The notes: generated from the sequence alone by a model not told the origin. A stretch of 64,000 nucleotides of DNA from Hyphomicrobiales bacterium (GCA_021775755.1 JAJFHE010000050.1:248001-312000), one strand, 5' to 3'; numbered from the stretch's first letter, positions 8,985 to 17,714 are shown. Numbers and translations are program-made.

Positions 8985-9875
8985 ATGCAGACTTTCATAC
9001 TTGGAGGAACCGGGTCCATCGGATCCGCCATCGTGCCCTGTCTCGTTGCACGGGGGCATTCGGTTCACGCGCTTGCGCGTTCCGGAGCGGCGGAAGCGAG
9101 CCTCGCGGCGTTCGGCGCGGTGCCGGTGCGCGGCACGCTTGAAAATCCATCGGAATGGATTGGTGCTCTGGAGGACGCCGATGCCCTGATCCACGTCGCC
9201 GATACGTTCGGCGACGACATGCCAGGTCTCGACGCTCTACTTCTGGAATCAATTCACGCGCAATGGTCCGGCCGGACCGACCTTCCGGCTCTCCTCTACA
9301 CCGGCGGATGCTGGTTGTTCGGCGATACGAGCGGGCCGGCGATCGATGAAACGGCTCCTTTCAATTGTTCTCCGCAGTTTCAGTGGGCGGCCGATCACAT
9401 CGGTCTTCTTTCGAAATGGAACAACGTGCGCTCTGTCATCATTCACCCCGGCATGGTCTACGACGGCTGCGGCGGTGTGTTTCGCCATTTCACCGATGCG
9501 GCACGGGCCGGCGGGCCGGTGAAGGTTGCCGGATCGGCCGAGGTCGTCTGGCCGCTCGTACACCGTGAAGATCTGGCCGAGTTATACGTTCTTGCGCTTG
9601 AGAAAGCGCGCGCTGGAAGCGTTTATCACGGCGTCGTGCAGGATGGCGTGAAGGCGCTCGATATCGCGTGTGCTGTTGCGAGGCGTTACGGCGTCCCGGA
9701 GGCGCCGCAGATCATTTCTGAAGATGTGTTTGCGGCGGAACTTGGGGAGTGGGCGTGCGGTTATGCCATCAGCCAGAGGATCTCGGGCGCGAAGGCGCAG
9801 CGGGAACTTGGATGGTCTCCCTCGCGCAACGATGTGTATCAGGAAATCGCCGGAGCGGACGACACGGATGAATAA
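8985..9875 (+). CDS. NAD(P)-dependent epimerase/dehydratase-like protein (extended SDR)
   Basis: 296 residues with an N-terminal Rossmann motif FILGGTGSIGSAI (GxxGxxG type) and LARSG after strand two, followed by DADALIHVADTFGDD. The usual YxxxK catalytic pair is not obvious; the equivalent region reads LYTGGCWLFGDT, so it resembles atypical SDRs that bind a nucleotide without classical epimerase chemistry. Its stop overlaps the start of the TenA-family gene by eight bases, which indicates translational coupling. The upstream neighbour is a class II aldolase, 33 bases away. Substrate unknown. Confidence 0.8.
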   Translation: MQTFILGGTGSIGSAIVPCLVARGHSVHALARSGAAEASLAAFGAVPVRGTLENPSEWIGALEDADALIHVADTFGDDMPGLDALLLESIHAQWSGRTDLPALLYTGGCWLFGDTSGPAIDETAPFNCSPQFQWAADHIGLLSKWNNVRSVIIHPGMVYDGCGGVFRHFTDAARAGGPVKVAGSAEVVWPLVHREDLAELYVLALEKARAGSVYHGVVQDGVKALDIACAVARRYGVPEAPQIISEDVFAAELGEWACGYAISQRISGAKAQRELGWSPSRNDVYQEIAGADDTDE

Positions 9876-10563
9876 CAAACCTCCCAGTGCATTCCTGAGC
9901 GCTCTCAAAGATGCCCGGGCGGATGCCTGGCACGCCTACACCCATCACGCATTTGTCGAGCGGCTTGGCGCCGGGACACTTCCGAAGGCGTCGTTCCTCC
10001 ACTATCTGCGCCAGGACTATGTCTTTCTGATCCATTTTGCGCGCGCCTGGGCGATGGCGGTGGTGAAGTCCGACCGCGTTGCCGAAATGCGCGTCGCCGC
10101 CGCGACGGTGCATGCGCTGATCGATGAGGAAATGAAAATGCACATCGCAATCTGCGCGGAAGAAGGCATCAGCGAAGAAGAACTCGAGGCGACAAAGGAG
10201 TCTCCAGCCAACCTTGCCTACACGCGTTATGTCATGGACTGTGGCCTGCGCGGCGATCTGCTCGATCTCTGGGTGGCACTTTCGCCGTGTGTGTTCGGCT
10301 ATGGCGAGATCGGCGAACGGCTGGTGCTGGAAAGCGGCGGCGCGCCGGAAAGTCATCCCTATCATGACTGGATCAGGACTTACTCGGACGCTGAGTACCT
10401 TGACGTAACCGCCACAAACGGTGCCATGCTTGATGCCCTGGCGCTCCGGACAATCGGCGATGATTTTGCGACCTCACCCAGATGGCCGGCACTGTGCGAT
10501 GTGTTCGCCACGGCAAGCGAACTGGAGGCTTCGTTCTGGCAAATGGGGCTGGACCGCACTTGA
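9868..10563 (+). CDS. tenA: TenA family protein (thiaminase II / aminopyrimidine aminohydrolase)
   Basis: 231 residues, all-helical TenA fold. TenA hydrolyses the aminopyrimidine breakdown products of thiamine for salvage. Residues that line up with the Bacillus enzyme are Asp50 in YLRQDYVFLIHF, Cys141 in ALSPCVFGYGEIGE (the expected nucleophile) and a Glu in ELEASFWQMGL near the end. The start at 9868 overlaps the end of the epimerase-like gene, so the two are translated together. No other thiamine gene is present in the window, which leaves open a different small-molecule hydrolase role together with the aldolase and epimerase. Confidence 0.86.
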   Translation: MNNKPPSAFLSALKDARADAWHAYTHHAFVERLGAGTLPKASFLHYLRQDYVFLIHFARAWAMAVVKSDRVAEMRVAAATVHALIDEEMKMHIAICAEEGISEEELEATKESPANLAYTRYVMDCGLRGDLLDLWVALSPCVFGYGEIGERLVLESGGAPESHPYHDWIRTYSDAEYLDVTATNGAMLDALALRTIGDDFATSPRWPALCDVFATASELEASFWQMGLDRT

Positions 10564-10664
10564 ACCAATCCTGGAATGTTCAGTGTGCGACACATACGCG
10601 CGCGCTCCTTGCTGATACCAAACCGTCTCCGATAGGTTACTGCTTTGGCCGAGAGGGGGCACTT

Positions 10665-13600
10665 ATGCGCAAGACGCTGATCGCAATTTTGTTCGCCTTT
10701 TGCGCATTGTTTTCAGTGCTAGCGCCGGATGCGGGCCATGCACAAAACCCGGTGAGTGAAATACAATCACTGCTCACGGCAGAAGGTTACGATCCCGGAC
10801 CGATCGATGGCGCCTGGGGAGGCCGGACGGAGCGGGCCCTGCGCAACTATTTGGCCGACCGGGATATTGATCCCGCAAGCGTTTTCAGCAGGGCCGGAAG
10901 TGACCGTAACGCACTGCTCGATCTCCTGCGTCAGGCGAGCGACCAGCGTAGTGGCGGCGATGTGCAGGTCGTGCCTCAATTGGGACATTCAGGTGCAGTC
11001 AACGGCCTCGCACTGTCTCCGGACGAAACCCTTCTCGTGTCGACGGGCGGTAATATAGTTCGAATCTGGGATGTCGCGACCGGGCGCCTGCTTAGGACCC
11101 TCGAGGGACACTCCGGCGGCGGGGGCTACACAGGGCAAGTTGTATTCTCGCCCGATGGAACAAAATTCGCCACATCGGGCACTGACGATATCAAAATCCG
11201 CGATGTCGCAACCGGCCGCACACTACATACGATTAGAAATCCCCAGGAGTCGCACCCCAACAGAATCGCGTTCTCTCCCGATGGCCACACGTTGATCGGC
11301 GGTTTTGGAGGATCCCAGTACGATGGCTATTTTCGCCTGCACCTTTGGAACGTTGCGAACGGGCGTCACATCAGGCAGGCAGTTCAGCACCAGATCGGCA
11401 GCAATTTTGTGACATTTTCGCCGGATGGCCAACATGTTGCCACTGGAGACGCTGGTGATGGCGCCCTCACGATCTGGAATGCGACGACCGGCCGGGAACT
11501 GCGTACCCTGCAGTCTGATATGAATGATTACATTCGTACCGCCGCCTTTTCCCCCGATGGACGCCACTTGGTTCTGCCCGGTGAAAATGCGAAACAGCTA
11601 CTGACCATCTGGAGCATCGAGACCGGTGAAAGGATTGCCATTCGCGATACTCCGGAACTTTCTCGCGGGAGCTTTCTTTCCTCGGTTGCATATTCTCCCG
11701 ACGGTCAGCGCATTGCTGCCGGCACCAAGTACGGTAAACTTTTCCTTCTCGATGGAGCCACCGGGGCTCAGATAACGGCATCCGATCAACTCAGATTCAC
11801 GATTTCGCATATCCTGTTCTCCCAAAACGGACGATGGCTATTCGCGGCTGGCTCCAGCTCCAACATCTATCAACTGGATGTCGAGGAAATGATCCAATCG
11901 GGCGATGCTAACAATTCGGTCGTCAGGTCGTTCGGCGGTGCCGTAAACACGATTAACACTGTGGCCTATTCTCCGGACGGCCAGGGCGTCATAACTGCCG
12001 ATAACAGAGGTACAATAACGGTTTGGGATCCAAACACGGGGGAAGTGCTGCGTACACTTCGCGAAGGTCGGAACGGTGTGAAGGAAATGGCCTTGTCCAG
12101 GGACGGATCGCTACTAGCTGCCAGGTGGCTTCGGGGCCGGATTGCAATTGTCGACACGCAAAGTGGTGAACTGGTTACAACACTGAGAACAGACGAACCT
12201 GATTCGCTGTATGGAAGCATTTTCGGCATTGCGTGGTCTCCAGATGGCACACGGATCGCCGCTATCGAGAGTATCAAATCCGACAAACGATTGCTGGTCT
12301 GGGACGTTGTCGATGGAAAGCAGGTGGTGCAGACGCCGCTCCGATCTGTCCTCTTCTGGTCGGCAATCAAGTACTCTCCGGATGGTCGGCATCTCATAAC
12401 CAGCATTTCCGACGGACCGACTATCTGGGATGCTAGAACGGGTTCCTTAGTGAGAGTGTTGTCAGGCCCGGACAGTGCCGCGCTCACCGTGGCCTATTCG
12501 CATGACGGCTCGCGCATTGCGGCCGGATTTGCCGGTACAAATGAAATTGTGGTGTGGAACGCGCGAAATGGCAGGCGGTTGGCATCCTTCAAGCCCCACA
12601 CTGACCAGATTTGGTCGGTGCAGTTCTCCGCGGATGACACGCATTTGGTGGCCTCCAGCGCGGACTCGAAAATTTCTATTATCAATCTCCAGTCCAGATC
12701 AGTTCAGACGCTGCGCGGTCATCTTGCAGGGGTGAACTCCTTCGCGTTGTCTCCCGACGGCATCCGCATCGCGTCGAGTGGCTACGATGGCACTTTGCGA
12801 TGGTGGTCCACCGAAACCGGCCGCCTGCTTGCTACCAACATTAATCTGAATGAAGGGGACAGGCTGACCATCACGCCCGACGGTTTCTTTGACGAGAGCC
12901 CAGGGGCTTCGCTAAGGGCACATATTGTTCGCGGACTTGAAAGCTACTCGATAGACCAGTTCCATCAAGCACTTTACCGGCCGGATCTTGTGCGAGAAGC
13001 GCTCGCGGGGGATTCGCGTGGGGAAGTTGCACGGGCAGCGCAAGGGCTGAACCTCAACGCCATAATCGAAGGTAGAGTGCCTCCATCGATAGAAATCATC
13101 GCACCAACCCCGCGAAAGAAGGCCGAGGGGGAAACTATCAACGTGCAAATTGCCGTCATGGATCAGGGTGGCGGCGTCGGCCGCATCGAATGGAAGATTA
13201 ACGGTATAACGGTCGGATTGGGCGTACGTGGACTTGCACGTATCGAGGAAAACGAGACGGAGCAGAATCAGGCGCAGAAACTCAACCGTACACTGCTGCT
13301 CGAACCGGGCACCAATCTGGTTGAAGTCATCGCCTATGACGAAGACAATCTCATTTCATCGGAACCCGTTTCCGTTGTGATCGAATGGGACGGTGTAACC
13401 GGCCTCGACCCACCGCAGCTCCATGTCGTTGCCGTTGGTGTCAACGACTACTGGGACAATCAGTTGCAGTTGAACTATGCGGTTCCGGATGCACGCTCGC
13501 TTGCAGATGCTTTTCGCAATGCGGCTCCACAACTTTTCGACGAGGTGCACATCCACACCGTACTGGACGACAAGGTGACCGTGCAGGGGCTGGCACAAGT

Positions 13601-14396
13601 GTTTTCGGAGCTATCGGATCGGATTAAGCCCCAGGACGTCTTCGTATTCTTCATCGCCGGGCACGGCAAAACGGTGGATGGGCAGTATTACTTCCTGCCG
13701 CAGGACTTTCGTTACCGCAACGCCGACTCGATAGTCTCAGACGGTATCGGACAGGATCAATGGCAGGAATGGTTCGCGCAGATTCAAGCGCGAAAATCCG
13801 TTCTCCTCTACGATACCTGCGAAAGCGGTTCGTTGACCGGGGAGCGTATTGCCGAGCGCGGCCTCGGCCGGCTAACGGCGATCGACAAACTGACGCGCGC
13901 CATGGGCCGAACGGTGCTGTCAGCATCCACTGACGATGCTCCGGCCCTGGAAGGCTACCGGGGCCATGGTGTTTTCACCTATGCGCTGCTCGAAGCTCTC
14001 GAGCGCGCTGACGCAAATGGAAACGATCTTATCGAGGTAACCGAACTTGCCGCCTTCGTCGATGACCGGGTGCCGGCGATCAGCCACGACACGTTCGGAG
14101 TGCGGCAGGTTCCGCAGATGCGAATTGTCGGGTCGAACTTTTCCATCACTTCGCGCACTGCCGCGCTTCAAAACGATGGCGAAGCGGTTCGTGACATTCC
14201 GCGTGAACCTACGCATGTGATAATCTCGGCGATTGGAGCACGAGCCGAGCCGGGCCTTGAAGTGCAAGAGGGCAGCAAACTTCATGTCGGAACGCTCGTC
14301 ACGGCCATTGGCGGTGACGGCGACTGGACGCTGATTGCACGCAACGGACGTGAACTTGGATACGTGCCCTCGGCCGCACTGGTTCCGGCGCAATAG
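10665..14396 (+). CDS. exported WD40-repeat protein with caspase-like (C14) peptidase domain
   Basis: 1243 residues. A signal peptide (MRKTLIAILFAFCALFSVLAPDAGHA) is followed by a peptidoglycan-binding-like segment (IQSLLTAEGYDPGPIDGAWG, about 34-90), then roughly a dozen WD40 blades (about 100-720; recurrent FSPDG and IWD forms). An Ig-like stretch comes next, then a caspase-like domain (about 918-1130) with His1000 in FFIAGHGK and Cys1052 in LLYDTCESGS, and an SH3-like end (about 1185-1243). The His-Cys dyad suggests an active cysteine protease working in the periplasm or at the surface. The ATG at 10665 follows GAGAGGGGG. The coding sequence looks less GC-biased than its neighbours. The target and any trigger are unknown. 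Confidence 0.88.
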   Translation: MRKTLIAILFAFCALFSVLAPDAGHAQNPVSEIQSLLTAEGYDPGPIDGAWGGRTERALRNYLADRDIDPASVFSRAGSDRNALLDLLRQASDQRSGGDVQVVPQLGHSGAVNGLALSPDETLLVSTGGNIVRIWDVATGRLLRTLEGHSGGGGYTGQVVFSPDGTKFATSGTDDIKIRDVATGRTLHTIRNPQESHPNRIAFSPDGHTLIGGFGGSQYDGYFRLHLWNVANGRHIRQAVQHQIGSNFVTFSPDGQHVATGDAGDGALTIWNATTGRELRTLQSDMNDYIRTAAFSPDGRHLVLPGENAKQLLTIWSIETGERIAIRDTPELSRGSFLSSVAYSPDGQRIAAGTKYGKLFLLDGATGAQITASDQLRFTISHILFSQNGRWLFAAGSSSNIYQLDVEEMIQSGDANNSVVRSFGGAVNTINTVAYSPDGQGVITADNRGTITVWDPNTGEVLRTLREGRNGVKEMALSRDGSLLAARWLRGRIAIVDTQSGELVTTLRTDEPDSLYGSIFGIAWSPDGTRIAAIESIKSDKRLLVWDVVDGKQVVQTPLRSVLFWSAIKYSPDGRHLITSISDGPTIWDARTGSLVRVLSGPDSAALTVAYSHDGSRIAAGFAGTNEIVVWNARNGRRLASFKPHTDQIWSVQFSADDTHLVASSADSKISIINLQSRSVQTLRGHLAGVNSFALSPDGIRIASSGYDGTLRWWSTETGRLLATNINLNEGDRLTITPDGFFDESPGASLRAHIVRGLESYSIDQFHQALYRPDLVREALAGDSRGEVARAAQGLNLNAIIEGRVPPSIEIIAPTPRKKAEGETINVQIAVMDQGGGVGRIEWKINGITVGLGVRGLARIEENETEQNQAQKLNRTLLLEPGTNLVEVIAYDEDNLISSEPVSVVIEWDGVTGLDPPQLHVVAVGVNDYWDNQLQLNYAVPDARSLADAFRNAAPQLFDEVHIHTVLDDKVTVQGLAQVFSELSDRIKPQDVFVFFIAGHGKTVDGQYYFLPQDFRYRNADSIVSDGIGQDQWQEWFAQIQARKSVLLYDTCESGSLTGERIAERGLGRLTAIDKLTRAMGRTVLSASTDDAPALEGYRGHGVFTYALLEALERADANGNDLIEVTELAAFVDDRVPAISHDTFGVRQVPQMRIVGSNFSITSRTAALQNDGEAVRDIPREPTHVIISAIGARAEPGLEVQEGSKLHVGTLVTAIGGDGDWTLIARNGRELGYVPSAALVPAQ

Positions 14397-14483
14397 TTTT
14401 GGTTGGCAGGCGCGGCCTCGATGAAGGCTAACGCGCCATCGCATCTTGCGAAGCACCGCGTGATCGGGCATTAAGCGCGGGCC

Positions 14484-14573
14484 GGAGGGGTGACCGAGTG
14501 GTTGAAGGTACCGGTCTTGAAAACCGGCAGGCGGGAGACCGTCTCGTGGGTTCGAATCCCACCCCCTCCGCCA
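14484..14573 (+). tRNA. tRNA-Ser (anticodon TGA)
   Basis: 90 bases including an encoded CCA. The acceptor arms GGAGGGG (14484-14490) and CCCCTCC (14563-14569) pair fully, with discriminator G. The anticodon stem-loop CGGTCTTGAAAACCG shows TGA, reading UCA serine codons. A long variable arm (GGCGGGAGACCGTC region) and the T-arm GTGGGTTCGAATCCCAC complete a class II tRNA. It lies 87 bases after the WD40-caspase gene. Confidence 0.96.
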
Positions 14574-14646
14574 ATCGTTTTCTCGCCGTTCACCGCGCCG
14601 TCATTGCGGCTTCGGTGTCGTGCTCAGAAAAACTCGTGCGCCCGAT

Positions 14647-15327
14647 ATGATCGTCTGGATTGCCTCCTACCCAAGATCTGGAAGCACGTTTTGCCGCCTC
14701 GTCGTCAACAGGTTGTACGGCTTTCAATCCAAGGGCATTGAAGATCCCCGCACGAAATGGACCTCGCCGGTGCATGCCCTCGGCATCATCCAGATAAACG
14801 ATCTGTCTATCGAAGAAATGGAGGAAACTGACGAGCTCTATTTCCTCAAGACGCACAACCTGCAGCAGCTGGGAGGCGCGCCGGCGTTCTACCTCCTGCG
14901 CGACGCCCGCGATTCCCTGATTTCCTATGCGCACTATGTGAAGGATGTTCTGGACAATGATAATTCGGCGGGTGATTTGCACACCGTTTTGCGGAATCTG
15001 ATCCTGGAAAAGCGGTCGCCCTACGGCAGATGGAGCGACAACGCGGATCACTGGACCAATCGCGCGAACACCGCTGTCATAAGATTTGAAGATCTGATTG
15101 CGTCGCCGAGACAGCAAGTGATAAGCGCCGTTGAAGCCTTGGGCCTGAATCTGCCTCCGCCCTCAGACACCGGAATTGAGGCATTCGCGAAACTACACTC
15201 GACAGCTCCCCTTATATTTCGCAGTGGAAACCCGGGAGGTTGGCGCGACGAATTTCCCGCTGAACTTCTGGACCTGTTCTACAACGAACAGGGTGACGCA
15301 CTTCGCCGGCACGGGTATATGGACTGA
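14647..15327 (+). CDS. small sulfotransferase family protein
   Basis: 226 residues. The 5'-phosphosulfate-binding loop appears at the N terminus as IASYPRSGSTF, and a 3'-phosphate-binding-like helix as FYLLRDARDSLISYAHY, which together define PAPS-dependent sulfotransferases. The C-terminal half (NPGGWRDEFPAELLDLFYNEQGDALRRHGY) matches the usual end of this group. The start at 14647 puts the binding loop at residues 6-14, as in relatives. It stands alone after tRNA-Ser; a second, TPR-linked sulfotransferase lies at 24.2-25.9 kb. The acceptor is unknown. Confidence 0.82.
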   Translation: MIVWIASYPRSGSTFCRLVVNRLYGFQSKGIEDPRTKWTSPVHALGIIQINDLSIEEMEETDELYFLKTHNLQQLGGAPAFYLLRDARDSLISYAHYVKDVLDNDNSAGDLHTVLRNLILEKRSPYGRWSDNADHWTNRANTAVIRFEDLIASPRQQVISAVEALGLNLPPPSDTGIEAFAKLHSTAPLIFRSGNPGGWRDEFPAELLDLFYNEQGDALRRHGYMD

Positions 15328-15343
15328 GCGGTGCAACCAGACC

Positions 15344-15718
15344 CTACGACGCTGACTGCTCGTCGAAACGAATTCCGCAGTTTTTCTGGATGGCGACCTG
15401 CTCGATCGTGTCCTTTTCACCTTTTAAGCGCGCATATTCCGCCGCCTGCGGTCCGTCGCCATCGATGAAAAGAAGAGCTGGCCAGAACACCACAATACCG
15501 ACACCGGTCAGGACTGCGTCGTCAGTTGCCTTATCGTCAACATTGCCGGCAAGTTCGGCCGCTCGGCGCGAGACGCGACGGCCCTCTTCGGCGAGCTGCG
15601 AACAAGTGTAATTCTGATATTCGAGCGGAGAGACGTAGGACGCTTCAATTTCGTCCGACGAACTCGCACAACCCGATGCGAGGGCACCAACCAGCACGAT
15701 CCCCAGCCATTTGTTCAT
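15344..15718 (-). CDS. small lipoprotein of unknown function
   Basis: 124 residues with a lipoprotein signal: MNKWLGIVLVGALASGC, lipobox ASGC, lipidated Cys at residue 17. The mature part contains YTCSQLAEEGRRVSRRAAELAG, a hydrophobic GVGIVVFWPALLFIDGDG stretch that could be a short membrane hairpin, and a charged KGEKDTIEQ end with one more Cys. This pattern recurs in small proteobacterial envelope lipoproteins, but I cannot name a function. It converges on the sulfotransferase gene with a 16-base gap. Confidence 0.75.
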   Translation of the reverse strand: MNKWLGIVLVGALASGCASSSDEIEASYVSPLEYQNYTCSQLAEEGRRVSRRAAELAGNVDDKATDDAVLTGVGIVVFWPALLFIDGDGPQAAEYARLKGEKDTIEQVAIQKNCGIRFDEQSAS

Positions 15719-15988
15719 CGTAAAGCTCCCCAGCGCGTAATTCTTGCAGCGTTCAATCGCAAGGATATTTTTTGCGTGTCAATGCACATAATACACGGAC
15801 AAGGAGAACTTATGCAGAAATTAGGTACAGCATGGGCGCGGAAAGCTTAGTTATCGGTCGAATGGCGAACAAGCACCGCACGATAGCCATCTGCGTTCAT
15901 TCAGGGAGTGTCATGAGAATGCGCGGATCAATAAGGGCGGCACCATAACAGTGCCGCCCCTAAGGCGATAAATCACTGGTTCTTCCGA
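15719..15988. other. 270-base intergenic stretch with a ribosome-site-led mini-ORF
   Basis: On the plus strand AAGGAG (15801-15806) is placed six bases before an ATG at 15812 that opens a 12-codon frame (MQKLGTAWARKA) ending at 15850. TTGCAG and TATTTT, about 16 bases apart, lie upstream as a possible promoter. A terminator hairpin for the minus-strand neighbour lies at 15935-15959. Whether the mini-ORF is translated is unknown; chance is possible. Confidence 0.25.
15935..15959 (-). terminator. probable intrinsic terminator of the small secreted protein gene
   Basis: Perfect nine-base arms GGGCGGCAC and GTGCCGCCC with a seven-base loop, 30 bases beyond the stop of the minus-strand gene at 15989-16246. 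Read on the minus strand it is followed by TTATT. Confidence 0.6.
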
Positions 15989-16246
15989 TTACTGAACGTT
16001 GACCGCGTCGTCATCGAACTGATCGACAACATGATCGTGTCCGCCGGCCGACGTGTCGCCCGTCTGCATACCGATGTTGCCATCGGAATCGACAGCGTGG
16101 GTACCGTAGTCATCGGTAACGACCTGAATTTGCGAACCGTCTCCATAGGTAATGGTCGTGGTCTGGCCGGCGTGGGCTGCCGCTGGAAGCGCAATAGTGA
16201 GCGCGATCGCGGCAAACAGACCTGTTTTCGTTGAAAGCTTCTTCAT
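15989..16246 (-). CDS. small exported acidic protein of unknown function
   Basis: 85 residues. The signal peptide MKKLSTKTGLFAAIALTIALPAAAHA is clear and leaves a mature peptide of about 59 residues, rich in Asp, Gly and Thr (ITYGDGSQIQVVTDDYGTHAVDSDG and a tail DQFDDDAVNVQ), with several His in the middle (GGHDHVVD). The composition suggests a metal- or matrix-binding secreted peptide, but no family is recognised. The gene has its own terminator hairpin and an upstream stretch of over 300 bases, so it is probably monocistronic. Confidence 0.7.
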   Translation of the reverse strand: MKKLSTKTGLFAAIALTIALPAAAHAGQTTTITYGDGSQIQVVTDDYGTHAVDSDGNIGMQTGDTSAGGHDHVVDQFDDDAVNVQ

Positions 16247-16584
16247 GTTTTGGCTACCTCATCGTTTGTGGATTGCATTGCGGCTACAAGAAGACGCCTA
16301 CAGTGGTTTTTGCTCACGGCCGGTGATGTGGGTCATCCGGTGAAGTGCGAACGCTGCTGTCGCCCGTTAAAACGGCATCGTGCGTTTCCTCTTCATCGAT
16401 ATGGCTGGCGAGATGGCAGGCACGGCGGGATACGCGCTATCCTTCTTTCTCAAGGTGGGGACAGATGGAGGCCCGATACTTAAGCGATGGCCTGCATTCG
16501 GTGTTTGCGGGATGGGTGCATGGCGTATAAACACCGCACGACACCCATCCGCGATCATTCGCCGAACCGAGGAGGCACATCATC
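16247..16584. other. 338-base intergenic region before yajQ
   Basis: No convincing gene is seen. The region separates the divergent small secreted protein gene and yajQ and should hold both promoters. Its one clear structure is the hairpin at 16510-16550. An open frame from 16380 runs across into yajQ in another phase and looks like chance. Confidence 0.5.
16510..16550 (+). promoter_or_regulatory. hairpin in the yajQ upstream region
   Basis: Perfect nine-base arms GGATGGGTG (16510-16518) and CACCCATCC (16542-16550) enclose a 23-base loop. The structure ends 34 bases before the yajQ ATG, so it could sit in the leader RNA or end an upstream transcript; no T-run follows. A GGAGG ribosome site for yajQ lies just downstream. 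Confidence 0.35.
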
Positions 16585-17070
16585 ATGCCGTCATTCGACG
16601 TGGTTTCACGCACAGACATGCAGGAAGTCGGCAATGCGGTACAGGGCGCGATGCGCGAGATCGGCACGCGCTACGATTTCAAGGGATCCAACTGTTCCAT
16701 CGAGCAGAACGATGAAACGCTCACCCTCACCGCCGACGACGATTTCAAGCTGAAACAGGTGCAGGAAATCCTCAAAGGCTATCTCGCCAAGCGCAAGGTG
16801 GATACCGGCGCCTTCGAGTTCGGCAAGGTCGAGCCGGCGTCGGGCGCGTCAGTGCGCCAGCAGGTTGCCATCAAACAGGGCATCGAGCGCGAAACCGCGC
16901 AGAAGATCGTCAAGGAAATCAAAAAATCGAAAACCAAGGTGCAGGTCGCCATTCAGGGCGATGAACTGCGCATTTCGGGCAAGAAGCGCGACGACCTTCA
17001 AGGGGCCATTGCCCTGATCAAGGAGATGAAGGTCACCCTGCCCCTGCAATACTTGAATTTCAGGGATTGA
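16585..17070 (+). CDS. yajQ: YajQ family nucleotide-binding protein
   Basis: 161 residues, the standard length of the YajQ/DUF520 family. It begins MPSFDVVSRTDMQEVGNAVQ and ends VTLPLQYLNFRD, both signature-like. YajQ proteins bind nucleotides and RNA, and some bind cyclic di-GMP and act with a transcription factor. The start has GGAGG about ten bases upstream. It is a single gene with long upstream and convergent downstream neighbours. Confidence 0.95.
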   Translation: MPSFDVVSRTDMQEVGNAVQGAMREIGTRYDFKGSNCSIEQNDETLTLTADDDFKLKQVQEILKGYLAKRKVDTGAFEFGKVEPASGASVRQQVAIKQGIERETAQKIVKEIKKSKTKVQVAIQGDELRISGKKRDDLQGAIALIKEMKVTLPLQYLNFRD

Positions 17071-17089
17071 GGATCAGGTCTTGCTTAAA

Positions 17090-17536
17090 TCAGGCCCGGG
17101 CGGTTGACGTACGGGCCTGAGGCGTGAGGCGCAAGAGCGCGAGCGGCGCTGCAAAAACGGCGAGGATCGCGAGATTGACCGGCACGTTGCCGAGCGCGCC
17201 GAGTGCAACGCTCAAGACCGTGTCCAGCACAAACCAGATGCCGATTGACAGCGCGCAGGCATGCCAGGCCCACGCCTCGCCGCGGGCCAGCGGATACTTC
17301 GCGATGAAGTAGAGCATGGCGCCCCAGCCGGCGGCCGCTGCCCCAATACCCCCGACGGCAAACCACAATTGCGGCATGGCGCCGGCGAGATGCGCAAGGT
17401 TGTCCGGAAAATCAATGCTGAGCGCTGCAACCAAAAGCGCGTCGTTGCGGGCAACAGCCACGCCGACGATGGCTGCCCCGTATGTGATCAGGCAAAGCGC
17501 GGCCAGTCGGATCCAGATGCATGCAAAACCGGTCAT
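17090..17536 (-). CDS. small integral membrane protein of unknown function
   Basis: 148 residues, with four hydrophobic helices at about 4-30, 55-78, 90-113 and 119-138. No conserved catalytic motif is seen; charged residues are few (KYPLARGEAWAWHA between helices two and three). It stands between yajQ and an enoyl-CoA hydratase gene, without a clear operon partner. A hairpin with eight-base arms overlaps its stop and may end transcription. Confidence 0.65.
   Translation of the reverse strand: MTGFACIWIRLAALCLITYGAAIVGVAVARNDALLVAALSIDFPDNLAHLAGAMPQLWFAVGGIGAAAAGWGAMLYFIAKYPLARGEAWAWHACALSIGIWFVLDTVLSVALGALGNVPVNLAILAVFAAPLALLRLTPQARTSTARA
17091..17119 (-). terminator. possible terminator hairpin between convergent yajQ and the membrane protein gene
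   Basis: Arms CAGGCCCG (17091-17098) and CGGGCCTG (17112-17119) with a 13-base loop. On the minus strand it is followed by ATTTAAG, a poor T-tract. It overlaps the last codons of the minus-strand gene. Confidence 0.35.
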
Positions 17537-17714
17537 GTTTCCCCTTTCGGGCCGGGCGGGCCGTTATGCAGCCGTCATGACGCCGCGATGATTAGTTTCG
17601 ATGGCGCGATCAGAACCGATTTTGATGAATCAACTCAGAGAATCACGAAACGTCTCATGACAATGGGGCAGTCTCAGCCGAGATACAACTGACAACCCCG
17701 TCATCCACACGCTT

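Noticed and set aside
16380-16715. Open frame upstream of and overlapping yajQ
   Set aside because: It overlaps yajQ in another phase, has no recognisable features and no good ribosome site.
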